DNA from: Cristatella mucedo
Lineage: Eukaryota > Bryozoa > Phylactolaemata > Cristatellidae
NCBI GenBank assembly: GCA_009760855.2
Contig: WPIO01000033.1
Coordinates: 3,763,001-3,827,000 of the forward strand
Reading direction: 5' to 3'
Length of the DNA stretch: 64,000 bases
Below, piece after piece: positions 52,566-63,872 of the stretch. Position 1 is the first letter of the stretch, and each line of letters starts with the position of its first letter. Both the position numbers and the translations under genes were made by a program. The notes beneath the pieces were generated by a model. The model was not told the origin of the DNA, did no database searches, and saw only the letters and a list, made by a program, of their open reading frames with translations.

Positions 52566-55171
52566 TAGTGTGACAGACCGTTACTGATTGCTGGAGACTT
52601 CAATATTCACGTTGATAACCCTATCAACAGTCAGGTCCGCTCATTTCTTGACTGTCTGGAGAATTTTGGTTTGGTCCAACACATTAATCATACCACCCTC
52701 GTCGGTGGACATATTCTGGATTTTGTGATCACTAAGGATGTCCTCCCCACTGACTTTGTGGTGTGCCCACTGACCCTCTCAGATCATTGCTCGGTCTCGT
52801 TGACTGTTCCTGCTCTCTTGTACGTACAGAGTAATGTCGAACTTCTCAAGTGACGTAGCTTACAAAGCATTGACATAGGCAAGTTTTTGAATCTGTTTGT
52901 GGTGCAGGTCTTCTTGTTCTGCATTCAGACTCGACCGGCAGCCTCGATACCCTCACTGATACAGTGAACATGACACTCGGGAGTGCTCTTGAAAAGCATG
53001 CTCCCGTTCATTCTATCAGTGTACAAAGTCGTGGAGATTCCTTTCAATTTACAAAAAGACTTCTAAAGATGCGCCGGGTTAAGCTCAGGCTTGAACGTCG
53101 TTTCAAGAAATCGGGATCTGATGCAGATCGATTCAATTTCAAAGACTTCCTTCGAGTTTACACCCGGAAGCTTAAAAAAGTCATGGCTTCTTTTTTTCAC
53201 TCGAAAGCTGAATTCCTGCCAGTCGGACCCTAAACAGATTTATAGGACAGTAAACCATTTACTGGCCAATGCTGAGTGGTCTGACTCCCCAGATATTAAC
53301 GGGTCAGCCGAAAAGTTTTCAGCCTTCTTTACTGAAAAAATTGTGCACATTCGTGCCTCCATAAAGCCCCCTCCGACTAAAGCAATTGAGGTATCACAAC
53401 CTGTGACCTTCCTTAAAAGGTTTTCCGAGGTTTCTGCGTGCGAAATAGCTACTTTAATAAGGTCTAACAAAACGAGCTTATCTCCTGAAGACCCTATACC
53501 ATCATCTCTGTGGCCTTCACAGGCAGATCAACATAGCCCTGCTATAATCGAAATTTTTAATGCTTCTTTGGGAAAAGGGGCCATTCCAAGTCCTTCAAAT
53601 CGGCAATCGTTAGACCCATACTTAAAAAGCCTGGATTAGATACGGAGGTCCTTGCTAACTATCGCCCAGTTTCCCTCCTTCCTTTCTGGTCAAAGATTCG
53701 TGAAAACATTATTGCTAAGCAGCTGGTTGAACATATTGAAAAGAATGAAATGTCAGAATCATTTCAATCAGGGCTCAAGAGGCAGCACTTCACTGAAAAT
53801 TCTCTCCTCCGTGTTAACAATGACATTCTACGTGGCAACGATGACGGGAATGTCACTGCCCTAGCTCTGCTAGATCTGTCAACTGCCTTCAACGCCATAG
53901 ATCAAGATATTCTACTTGAACGATTGAGAACAACGATCGGCCTAGCAGTCGAAGCACTGGCGTGGTTTAAATCGCACTTGTCTGGTCAACTTCAATCCGT
54001 GTCGTGTGGGGGTCAGGTCTCAGACAGGAGACGGGTCACCCGTTGAGTCCCTTAAGGGTCTGTACTCGGCCCCTTGCTATTCTCTATTTATGATCAACCT
54101 CTGGGAAAAGTGATTAAGGCCCATGGAACAGCATATCACTTTTATGCTGACGATACTCAGCTGTATTTGTCATTCAAACCGTCAGAATCTGCTGCAGCAA
54201 CGGAGAAACTGAAGTCTTTCCATGCCGACATTCGATCCTGGATGTCGGAAAACTTCTTGAAATTAAATGACGATAAAACCAAACTGCTGCTCATAGGACA
54301 CCCTAAGTGCTTGGCTGGATTAAAAGGCGATGCTGTTGTGCAACCAACACCACGTGCTCGAAATTTAGGTGTCATTTTTGACAGCTGCCTTAATTTTAAA
54401 ACCTTCCTTCAGAAGACTGCCTCTACAGCTAGCCATCACGTCCGATCCTATCCAAGAGTAGGAGCTGTCTTCCACAGTGGCTTGCAAAAAATTTAACTAG
54501 CTTCTTAATTCTATCTCGGCTTGATTATTGTAATTCCCTTCTAGCTGGGCTACCAAAGTAAGCGACTAGGCCACTGCAGCTGACTATGAATATGGCTGCA
54601 AGGCTAGTCTTCAAGTCCCAGAGGTTTGAGCACGTGTCTCCTTTGCTAAAAGAGCTAGGATGGATGCCGGTTGAGCAAAGGATACAGAGCAAAGTTCTAA
54701 CGCTGACCCACAAGGCCCGCCACGGCTTGGCTCCTTCGTATCTAGCTGAACTGCTGCACCAGTTTCAGCCTCTTCATGCCCTCAGTTCGTGTGTGGACAA
54801 TAAATTACTAGTCCATTCCTCCGCTTAAAGACAGTCGGTGACAGATGCTTCAGGTCTGCAGGTCCTAGACTGTGGAACTCGCTTCCACAATTCTTATGCA
54901 ACGACAACTACTCTCCTGCTGCCGACTATGGCTCATCCTTTTCAGCGGTTCTGAGCTGCTATTTCCATGCTACTCACTACCTCAACTGCTCTCCTGACTC
55001 TGCTATGCTTCCCATTTTATCTTTGTTGCGTGAGACGAAGTCTGTTGGCTACCGAATGCGTACCGAAAGCCGCTTAGGCTGTGAGTGCGCTATACAAAAC
55101 TCTCCTGCGTAACACCTACATAGTCTCTATGACTTTGTGGAGTTACAGACGGAGATACATTACATTACATA
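52566..55171 (+). mobile_element. LINE family B, longest copy, decayed
   Basis: It begins inside the endonuclease (LLIAGDFNIHVDNP; GGHILDFVIT; LSDHCSVSLTV), then the linker ([20 protein letters not shown]) and the RT. The RT is split over several frames: [39 protein letters not shown] and [13 protein letters not shown]. The GVPQGS region has two stop codons (reading RXVPXGS). The 3' tail is gatacattacattacataac, the (ACATT) type. Confidence 0.88.
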
Positions 55172-55248
55172 ACGAGAGCCTGAACCTAGGGCGACGAACA
55201 GCTAAACACAACTTATACCAATGCGACGAACAGCTAAAACAACTTATA

Positions 55249-56890
55249 CACTTGATAAAGCGCCCTCAGAGAACTCAATCTCTCTCTGGCCCCTTTATTT
55301 TTTGCTGCAAACGTACCGCGATCGAATGGTGAGTGGTATTGTGTTGTATAAGCAACGCGAATAGCGTGGTTAGGGGTGACATACACAGGGTCAGCATGCA
55401 AGTGTGGTTAGTGGCAGCACGCACAGTGTCAATACGCAAAAGTACAAAAAGGATTAACCACAAGGACCCACCAAATGCTGTCATAAATAGGTACGTTCTA
55501 AATGTGGTCAAGTCAAGATATGTCGTGATGGAAGTCAGGAGCGAGTTCCAGGCTTTAGGAGCATACGAACTAAATGCACGGTCTCCAAAGAATTTGAGGT
55601 TTGTATGAGGCATAGGTAAACAGGTATTCCGAAAAGCAGGCGGTACGATGCTTAGTCTGGTGGGGTAGTAGATCTGATAAGTAGGCTGGAGCCAAAGAAC
55701 GAATAGACCTAAAGGTGTGCGACAAAACCTTGAAGTCGATCCGTTGCTTGTGTGGTAGCCAATGTCGGTCGGCGAGAAGTGTTCTGATGCGGCCACTGCG
55801 ACGCTCACGACAGACAAGCCTCGCTGCAGAGTTTTGCACCAGCTATAAGCGCCTGATTGCACATGCCGGTAGGCCAGCAAGCAGTGAGTTACAAAAGGCC
55901 AGACGGGATGTCACAAATGCATAAACCAACTTAGATGTGGTATCCTTATCTAAAAAAGCCCAAATTTTTAGCAATTTTATGCAGCTGAAAGTAGGCAGAC
56001 TTGATTGAGGAGCTGATGTGGTCGTCTAGCGAAAGGTCACTTTGGATATGACACCTGGATTTCGATCAAATTAAACAGGAGCAGAGCTGATTTTGAGCGT
56101 TAGCCTGTCCAATTTCTGAATCGCACTTCCTTTTCCCATAACTTGTAAGTTAGTTGTATCATCATTTAATTTAAGAAAATTTGCTGCCATCCATGTGTGG
56201 ATGTCATCAATACATTCAGGAAGGGAGTTGAGAGAATTCGAGTTGCTCTAAGGTTGTTAGGGGTCAAAGCAAAGGTACAACTGAGTGTCGTCCACATGAA
56301 AGTGAAAGCCTAGATTGTGCTGGAAATCCACAGGCAAGAGGGAGAGTATAAACCGTGAAAAGAACCGGACCTAGTACGGAGCCCTGAAGTACTCCATATT
56401 TCAGTGGTACCTCGGATGATCTTTTTCCATTCACATCAATAGTCTGGACTGTCTCACAGGACTGAATATTTGACCCGAACCATTGCAGAGCAGTGCCAGT
56501 GATACCCAGGCGAAATGAGAGGCGCTCAAGAAGGCCTTGGTGATCGATAGTATCAAAAGCTGCCGAAAGATCAAACAAAACAAGCAGAGAAACTGTCTGC
56601 ATTCCTAATTAGGTCGTTTTACACCGAAGCAATGCTGACACTGTGGAGTGATTAGCACCAAAGCCATACTGGAACTTACTAGCAAGGTTTGAAGTTTAAA
56701 AATATGAGTTCAGCTGGTCAGCCACCTCTCGTTCCAGTGTCTTTGACAGAAACGGTAGAAGGGAGACTGGGCGGTTGTTGCTCAAGTTCTCTTGCTCTAG
56801 TGTCGTATCTTGTAAAGTGGCCTGACTACAGCTTTTTTGAAAGGTGCCGGGATATGACCTGAGGCTAATCACATATTAATGGTGTTAGTT
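55249..56890 (-). mobile_element. LINE family A, decayed copy
   Basis: The tail end is at 55249 (reverse stem-loop cagagaactcaatctctctc) and it extends back to the codons before the RT near 56890. Remnants: [36 protein letters not shown] and [25 protein letters not shown] is changed to GVLQG and the YADD segment is frameshifted. Confidence 0.87.
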
Positions 56891-57050
56891 ATAATAATAA
56901 TAATGCACTTGATAAAGCGCCGTCAGAGAACTCAATCTCTTTCTAGGCGCTTTACATTTGCTGCAAAGGGAAATGCAATTGAATGGCGAGTAATATCATG
57001 CTTGATAAACAAACAATATGAATAACATGGTTAGGGGTGACATGCACAGT
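56891..57050 (-). mobile_element. LINE family A 3' fragment inserted at the edge of the previous copy
   Basis: ataataataataatgcactt followed by the reverse stem-loop and about 120 bp of 3' UTR nearly identical to 9815-9960. It is very short and well preserved, so probably recent. Confidence 0.82.
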
Positions 57051-57575
57051 TATGCACGGTAGTAGCAGATCAATGCAACGTAGGAGCAGGGCAGTGGGAA
57101 TAGGGTCCAATCACTTGTTGTTTTCTTCGATAGGGATATGAACTTCAGGACGAGATCACTTGCGACCTGCTTAAATGCAAATGTAACTTGAACTGTGTGG
57201 CTGTGTTCTACCGGCTACTCAGTCAGCCGCTCATGTCTTGGGGTGCTGTAGCGGTTCGCCTTCGGGGTCGAGACCATCGCTAGAGATCACAGGCGTTGGG
57301 TAATTTTACATACTCGAGCTGCGGGTGTTCGCGGAGTTAACCCCGTCAATCCGGTGCGAGCCACAGCAAGCGCTTGAGCCGGTGCGTAGCCACTGCTAAC
57401 CGGCCCCATTAAACTGTTGCTTTCGGCTCGCAGTTGTGGCCGCTTGTGATTTAACCGCACTGAAACGCTGCATTGCACGGTCCACCGATAGACGCCGGAA
57501 GGACGAACCCCTGCCCGCCTTCACAAACCCAGCGTGCTTTTCGTGCTTTTACAAAAATCCAGAGCGGTTACACCA
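57051..57575. other. unclassified GC-rich stretch
   Basis: No gene or known repeat is recognised. GC content rises between 57230 and 57530 without domain-bearing ORFs. Confidence 0.5.
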
Positions 57576-57680
57576 TTAACCATTCGATCATGCACCCTTC
57601 GCAACAAATATAAGTACCTTGAAAGAGATTGAGTTCTCTGAAGGCGCTATAAAAAACTGTTATCGTTATTAATATTATTA
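57576..57680 (+). repeat. LINE family A 3' tail fragment
   Basis: ccattcgatcatgcaccctt, then gcaacaaatataagtacctt and the stem-loop agagattgagttctctgaag, with a degenerate ATT tail. Confidence 0.7.
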
Positions 57681-57729
57681 CGGCTACTTTATTCTTCTGT
57701 ACATTTTTGGCCACCCCAAACTATTTTCA

Positions 57730-60121
57730 GAAGACATCGGAGAAAAAAAGGCAATTGGTGGTCAGCATAGAGAACAAAAACACGAGAAGAAGAAAGAAGT
57801 AAGCATATCCAGTAAGATACTGGAAGGTTTCTTGAAGAAGGCAAAGCTGAAGATCAGTGAAGACACAGAGAAACACCAAGAAAATGTTGACAATCACAGT
57901 GGAATAAGGTAAAAAAGTGAGAGGAGGACGAAAACAAGCGAACAAAGACAGTGACAAGAATAGCGAAGAGGAGAAAAAGAGTAAAGGCAGAATGCATGAC
58001 AACACTCGAGAAACACTCTGCTATGTGAAAGTGAAAGCTTCATAAGAAATCCTTTGCTCTGTGAGGACGAATGCAGTCAACATTTGGACCATAGGGGTGG
58101 GTGCAAGCACTATCACTAGAGAAGAAGGGACGGAACTACTGCAATTTCCCAAGTGCTGACTCTGAATGATATTGGCTACCTGAAGTTTGACCAAACATTT
58201 TTGTGTCATTCCACAGCCACTTCGAACCGAGCTAGTACTATGAAGACCAACCCTATTTCCTAACAAAGAACTTGGTGGTCGAGCCATAAGCACAGCCTGG
58301 TTTAAGAGGGAACTTGCGAATGAGCATGAAGTTAGCAGGACCAGGCTTGTCAACTCTCCCTCAAAACAATCTGCATTTTGCTTCTGCTATTTGCTTTCTC
58401 CTATGTCCACCCAAAATTCCCGATCGTCACTTGAATAGGCATAATGGTTTCACCAGTGTAGGAAACCTGAAAGCTCATTGCCCATGAAAATAACTTTTCT
58501 CACCGTCAGGTTTTCACCACATGGAAAGAAGCACAGAGGAAACATCTCAAAGGAAGTGGAGTAGACACTGCTGAGGCACAAATCTTATCGGAAAAACAAC
58601 GATGGCAAGAAGTAGTAGTGAGAGTTCTCAACTGCACCAAGTACTTGGTTTCTCAAAATCTGGCATTGCGTCGTTACCAAGAGAGTATTGGCCTTGTTGG
58701 TGAGAAAAACTTTGGAAACTTCTTGGGACTTCTTCATCTTCTGCTCAGTACGACCCTCTTCTGCAATCACAGCTGGACCATGCCACAAAGAATCCAAAGT
58801 CAGTCTCTTACATGTTTCCTCAAATCCAAAAAAAAATAGATCCTTATTATACTTGCATCCACAGTCAGAGACAAGCTACCCTGCAACAAACGGCGAAACC
58901 AGTACTATGTAATTCTGTTTGACTCAACCCCTAATCTGGCACACCGCGAGCAGGTGTCTGAGGTCATTAGATATGTGGATGTTGATTTTGCCAACATAAC
59001 AGTCATCATCAAAGAGCGTTTCGTGGGCTTTCTTCAAATCTACGCCAAAGATGCTGCAGCAATTGAGGGTTTCATCTAGGACTAACTCAAATCTGACAAA
59101 ATGTCCTTGCAATATTGCAGGTAGAAGTACTACGACAATGCAGCAGTCACGTCTGGCCTTTTGTCAGTTATCCAAAAGAGAATACTGTCCAGAAACGAGG
59201 ATATTTTTGTAAACTGTGATAACCACAGCTTGGCCCTGGCAGTAGTTCGTGCTGCAAGTCAAGAGTCCGTTGTCATTACCTTTCTTGGAACAGTAGAGAG
59301 CATCTACTTATTCTTTTCAAGATCATTCTGAGGTGGGAAGAACTGAAGAATCTTAAGGCATCACTGTCAAACGTGACACTGCAACAAGGTGGAGTGCAAG
59401 AGTGGAGGCTGTGACAGCAATCAATGATGGCCTGAACAGCATTGTAGGTCTTTTGGGGCAACTGTCTTGAGAACACATGTGAAGCATTTGAAACAAGAAG
59501 GGAAACTGGCAGTCTCTTAAATCGTATTTTAAACTTTTTGGCTCTTTTGCCATTCTGGTACAGCATCTTAAGGAAGATTGAATTGCTTTCAGAAAAGACT
59601 TAAGGATCCAAAGATGAACTTTACAGACGCCTCTTGTGACCTCCAATCTCTTGAGATTGAGTTGTCAAGACTTCGAGAAGTTGCAGTTGAACGAAGAATC
59701 CACTGAAGGACACAGATGCTTAGAGAACTATCTCAAGATGTTGGTCTCTCGGCAGGGGAGATTTCAAGACTAATGAAGGACAGCCTTGGAATCTTCTATT
59801 GTTAAGAAGTTGATGACACAGGCCTGTTGAACGAAATATGTGACAGTAAATTGCTTCTTACCACACATCACGACTAGGCACCAAAGACCCCACTGGAACC
59901 CACATCTTCCATTCTCAGCTACAGAGAAGACTTGTTTCCTAATTTGAGAGTTTCCTTGTAAATACTTCTCACCATAGCTGTACCACTAGCCAGTTGTTGA
60001 ACGTTGGCTCGCTGATTTGGCCTTGTTAAGCATAAGAAAAGAAACACTGGAAAATATTGACATTCAAACTGTAATAGACCAGTTTGCCACGTTCAAGGCC
60101 AGAAAAGTTCATTTAAGTTAA
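57730..60121 (+). pseudogene. hAT-type (ZMYM/DUF4371-like) transposase, heavily decayed
   Basis: The plus-strand frames, broken by many stops and shifts, follow the order of a TTF-zinc-finger/DUF4371/hAT-dimerisation protein. They run from a Lys/Glu-rich start (57730-58000) and WFKRELANEHEVSRTRLV with SPSKQSAFCFCYL (TTF-like finger, about 58300), to FTTWKEAQRKHLKG (58510), LVSQNLALRRYQ and NFGNFLGLLHLL (58645-58740), ESIYLFFSR-like and LRWEELKNLKASLSN (about 59300-59370), and finally ADLALLSIRKETLENIDI and FATFKARKVHL (60020-60121). The same order is found in ZMYM1-like and other domesticated or mobile hAT proteins. This copy cannot make protein. Confidence 0.72.
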
Positions 60122-60384
60122 AGCTGAGATAGCTCACTTGTACCTGTACTACAATTAATAAGTCTTTCTCGACTCAATATGCATGCTAGCACATTTTTTG
60201 CACTTCACCTGTTGTGGAGCTATTTTGCAGCAATTTTTGAGGGAGAGAAGTTCCCCAGACGTTAAAAGGTCTCACTACGCCTCTACGATGGACCGTGACT
60301 ACCAAGTCCGCTCAAGTGAATTGTACCTAGGGTTCCCCCAGTAATACAGTTAAGTTTCCTTTTTTGTGTATATGCGGGTGCATA
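60122..60384. other. unclassified short stretch
   Basis: Nothing recognised; it may include the end of the hAT element. Confidence 0.5.
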
Positions 60385-60815
60385 TGTTATGTTATGTATC
60401 TCCGTCTGTAACTCCACAAAGTCATAAAGACCATGTGGGTGTTACGCAGGAGAGTTTTGCATAGCGAACTCACAGTCTACGCGGTTTTCGGTATGCATTC
60501 GGTAGCCAACAGACTTCGTCTCACGCAACAAAGAGAAAGTGGGAAGCATAGCAGAATCAGGAGAGCATTTGAGGTAGTGAGTAGCATAGAAGTAGCAGCT
60601 CAGGACCGCTGAAAAGATGAGCAATAGTCGGCAGTGGGAGAGTAGTTGTCGTTGCGTAAGAATTGTGTAAGCGAGTTCCACAGTCTAGGACCTGCAGAGC
60701 TAAAACTTCTGTCGCCAACGGTCTTTAAGCGGAGGAATGGAACAGCTAATGTATTGTCCACACAGGACCTGAGGGCGCGAATAGGCTGAAACTGATGCAG
60801 CAGTTCAGCTGTATG
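60385..60815 (-). mobile_element. LINE family B 3' fragment
   Basis: tatgttatgttatgtatctc is the reverse of the ACATA/ACATT tail. The minus strand encodes [34 protein letters not shown] and [20 protein letters not shown], with frameshifts. It is close in sequence to the 32098 copy. Confidence 0.85.
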
Positions 60816-61476
60816 GAAAACAATGCTGTTTATTAGAATTTGCAAGAAGCCATGCAAGAGCTAATAGCCAAACCGACAGTCCCTAGCCTGGAGAGTAGCT
60901 AGCTTATAATTCTCAGATGGAAGTCTCAGCCGGAAGAGATGTACCAATGTACAGCCAGGGGACCCAACAGCAAGCCTAACAATTAGTGAGTCTTATAAGG
61001 CAGGATTAAAAAGCTATAACTTTACCTGGCTTGTATTGGAGATGTCGGATACACTATTTTCCCAAACCTACCTACATTACATAGAACAGGTCAGAGATAT
61101 AGTAAATCTGGGCGGCTGTCAGACCAGCAGTTTTAATAGCAGTTAGAGCAGAACAGCCAGTAACCAATTTCCCTGAACAGGGTACACCTGAACGGAATCC
61201 TGTCCCAACGAGCGTGCCTTAATGCAAGAGTTCTTTAATATGGAGTCGAACGACATACGGATATGATCTTGATTACGGCTGTAAATGCCGACGTGACGTG
61301 TTTTTGGCCAGCCCCTTAACTGTACAACTTGGCTGTTCCTGAACACACCCACTGCCTTGTGCTTGCACATGCACTCACCGCAGGCTGATAACACCAGATA
61401 AGGCCTTGAAGAATCACCACTGGCCCGCCATTGCCGTGGGCCTGCTGACAAGCATATGCCAAGCGGTGTATTAGGC
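60816..61476 (+). promoter_or_regulatory. 5' flank of the SANS-like gene
   Basis: No repeats are recognised. This 660-bp stretch is the only candidate for promoter and 5' UTR between the LINE fragment and the start codon. I see no clear TATA box at a convincing distance. A long minus-strand ORF (61143-61478) has no domain and is treated as chance. Confidence 0.4.
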
Positions 61477-61637
61477 ATGTCGCGATTTCACGATGCAGTC
61501 ACAGCTGGGGACATAAAAACTCTGAAACAAGCTAGCAAAAAGGATTGCGATCAGGGTGACGAAACAGGAGTAACACCGACTCTGTTGGCAGCCTCCATAG
61601 GCAACGGCGATGCTTTGAGGACCCTCATACTTAGAGG
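61477..61637 (+). CDS. USH1G-like: SANS-like exon 1
   Basis: MSRFHDAVTAGDIKTLKQAS, then CDQGDETGVTPTLLAASIGN and DALRTLILR plus two bases. It holds the first two ankyrin repeats. The donor is GG|GTAAGT. Confidence 0.9.
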
Positions 61638-62604
61638 GTAAGTAAGCCTCGGAATGCCAGATGTCATGCTTTCGGTGGCATGTTTGCATCATTCAGACTG
61701 TATTGATCTGCTCGATAAATAGATACACTTGAACCTGCGTTTACATTGAACTTTTTTTGGCAGCACTGACTAATTTGTTGTATGGAGTCTTAATTCCAAC
61801 TGGCTTACTTGTAGGGGAAATGTTGACAAGTGCGACTTCTTTGGTAACACCTGCTTGCACTTCGCAGCACAAAAAGGACATCTTCACATAATAAGGATTC
61901 TGGTGGAATGCGGCGCCAACGTGTTCGCCCTCGACAATGACAAACAGACCGCACTAGACATAGCAATAATGAGTCGATTTAAAGCGATTGTCGAGTATCT
62001 GGATGGAACTGTTTCCGATAAGTATTCGGCCAATTCTAGCAATGTAAGAAAGCTTAAAGAAAAAGCAGACCACGATGCAAACAAGAGGATAAAGGAGGTA
62101 GTGAAACGAGAGAGGTCTCAGAGTCGATCAGGAGCTGGAGTGATGGCAGGTAAAGGCATTCCTGGTCAAGGTTTTAACAGCACAAGTTCAGGAATCGCTC
62201 AAGTACCAGACACTTCTATCGAAGGCGAGAATCCCAGCATGCCATCGTATTTTAACATCTTGCAGACCAATATGTCGCTTCCAGCCCAGCAGCAAGGCGA
62301 CTTGGCTGAACAAGTGCCACCAGTTGGTGATACCTGGCTTGACGAAAAAGACGAATTTGAGGAGGACGACGACGACTTGGAAGTTCTGCCAATCAACGTG
62401 TTCCTTGAGGCGAATAAGATAATAGATCTTCTTCCGTACTTACATCAAGAAAAGATTGATTTCGAATCGCTCTTACTTATCACGGAGACTGACCTCGAGA
62501 ACATCGGCATTCAGCTAGGGCCAAGAAGGAAACTGCTTGCAGCAGTGGAGAAGCGAAAAAAGGTACTCGACGCACCGGGTGATATTCGCGATAGTGCTCT
62601 CTAA
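61477..62604 (+). CDS. USH1G-like: ankyrin-SAM scaffold, USH1G/SANS- or ANKS4B-like
   Basis: In vertebrates SANS joins harmonin and cadherin-23 complexes in hair-cell and photoreceptor bundles, and ANKS4B does so in microvilli. Two exons, 61477-61637 and 61815-62604; phase 2 joins to rebuild ILRGGNVDKCDFFGNT. 316 residues. Ankyrin repeats span about 3-125 (RFHDAVTAGDIKTLKQAS; TPTLLAASIGNGDALRTLI; LHFAAQKGHLHIIRILVECG; TALDIAIM); a basic coiled stretch is about 135-165; an acidic tract DEKDEFEEDDDDLE precedes the SAM domain (about 246-305; FLEANKIIDLLPYLHQEKID, LGPRRKLLAAVEKRKK). It ends DSAL, a class I PDZ ligand; human USH1G ends with a similar TEL type. Shorter than human USH1G (461): the middle is reduced. 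An ATG at 61456 would add 7 residues; 61477 fits the family. Confidence 0.9.
61815..62604 (+). CDS. USH1G-like: SANS-like exon 2 with stop
   Basis: The acceptor is ggcttacttgtag. It encodes GNVDKCDFFGNTCLHFAAQK onward through the remaining ankyrin repeats, linker, acidic tract, SAM domain and the DSAL terminus. It is a single 790-nt exon with no frame damage. Confidence 0.93.
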
Positions 62605-62752
62605 AGCCACGGTTTTTTGCTGAGGATGCAAGTATTAAGTTTGCCTGCAGAAATGGCTCGTGATTACATGAGTTTGGCCTGACTAGACCAACAGAGAAGT
62701 GCCAAGTGCACAAGTAACGACAGGAACTAAATACAACGTTCTAATATCGTGC

Positions 62753-62758
62753 TTTATT
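62753..62758 (-). terminator. candidate polyadenylation signal of the convergent minus-strand gene
   Basis: tttatt on the plus strand is AATAAA on the minus strand, about 340 bp past the stop at 63097. If used, the two transcripts overlap tail to tail. Confidence 0.35.
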
Positions 62759-62770
62759 TACTTAAGTCGT

Positions 62771-62891
62771 AATAAACATCGCATGTTCATAAAACAGTGT
62801 TTTACGTACTGGCAAAACACTATTTCAATTAAGGAGCCCAGGACTTGGAAGTCATCGCAATCTGCATTGTGCAGGTCTATGCACAAATAAA
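62771..62891 (+). terminator. candidate polyadenylation signals of the SANS-like gene
   Basis: AATAAA at 62771-62776 and again at 62886-62891, 167 and 282 bp after the stop codon. Confidence 0.55.
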
Positions 62892-63096
62892 TACCACTGC
62901 ACCGACTGCACATTTCGTACTTAATAATGTGCCTGTGCTTCTTATATTCAATCACTGATGCACTGACTTGCTCTCACTGCCAGCAAGTTTGTTCGCCGAC
63001 AGCAGGCAGGATATAAGCATATTATTTTGAACAAGGGCATTTAGCTTGCTTTAGTGGCAATCTTTCCATAGATGTCTTGGATAAACGCTGACTAAA

Positions 63097-63278
63097 TCAA
63101 AAAAGACGGGCTCTTTTGGTACGTGTCTGGGCATCAATATGACTTTCCTCACTAAGTGTCCTTTTCCGCATTTCATTGTGTCGAGTGAGCTCATCCATAA
63201 TGAAGCAGTTCAAGTCATCAGTCTTGTCGGGGCTACTTCGAAAGCCCATGCTTATATTGGACATAGCACCACTGAGAC
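63097..63278 (-). CDS. probable last exon of an unidentified gene
   Basis: The minus strand has a good acceptor (ctgcctgttgcag) followed by an open frame GLSGAMSNISMGFRSSPDKT, DDLNCFIMDELTRHNEMRKR, TLSEESHIDAQTRTKRARLF and TGA. The composition is protein-like, with charged residues and a basic nuclear-signal-like KRAR end, and phase 1 entry. I do not recognise the family. Upstream exons should lie beyond 64000 or between 63300 and 64000. Confidence 0.5.
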
Positions 63279-63668
63279 CTGCAACAGGCAGAGCTTTTAT
63301 CAGCATGCTGGATTTGAAGTGTTACAGCACTTCTAATAGTCATCAACATATTTGGAGTTAAAAGTATCCAAGTTGGTCTCATTACATATGCTTGCTCGCA
63401 AAAGTCTGCTTCTCAATCCTCTAACGTATCTTTAGGCACTGTAACAGCTGTAAATGCATGGTTATTAATTAACTATTTAGACAATCATGACCTGTGATAA
63501 GCCAGTTATGTTAAATTAACGTGGCTAACGTTTTCTATCTGTAAAGAAGACTGCTATTGTTTTCTGTTACGTAAATAACTTAGAGGGTTGTTCTCCCGTG
63601 TCACATGTTCAAAGGCCAGCGATATTCATTTATAGCACAAGCGCAGGAATTGAGCAGAGCATGAGTGC

Positions 63669-63872
63669 ATGTATATCCAACCGATGACTTGGCTACATTT
63701 GCTACAGCAAGAAAATGACAACCAACCAAGCTCATGGAAACGTCATTCACTGCAGTCACAAGGCTTAGTAAATAAAACAAAAGTATGGGAATATATTTCG
63801 AGGGCCAAAGCAGACATACCACCATTAGATCTTACTACACGAAATCATTTGCTGTACCAATGGGAGAAATGA
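63669..63872 (+). CDS. possible small coding exon or ORF, unidentified
   Basis: An open frame of 67 codons, MYIQPMTWLHLLQQENDNQP, then VWEYISRAKADIPPLDLTTR and NHLLYQWEK stop. The composition is protein-like for its length but I know no match. It lies opposite the presumed intron of the minus-strand gene. It could equally be chance. Confidence 0.25.
   Translation: MYIQPMTWLHLLQQENDNQPSSWKRHSLQSQGLVNKTKVWEYISRAKADIPPLDLTTRNHLLYQWEK

Noticed and set aside
57727-58005. Leu/Phe-rich minus-strand ORF resembling a membrane protein
   Set aside because: It is the antisense of the Lys/Glu-rich start of the hAT-type pseudogene; Lys codons read in reverse give Phe and Leu.
61456-61476. Start of the SANS-like protein at the first in-frame ATG
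   Set aside because: The seven added residues are not family-like, and MSRFHDAV at 61477 aligns with the usual N terminus. The upstream start remains possible.
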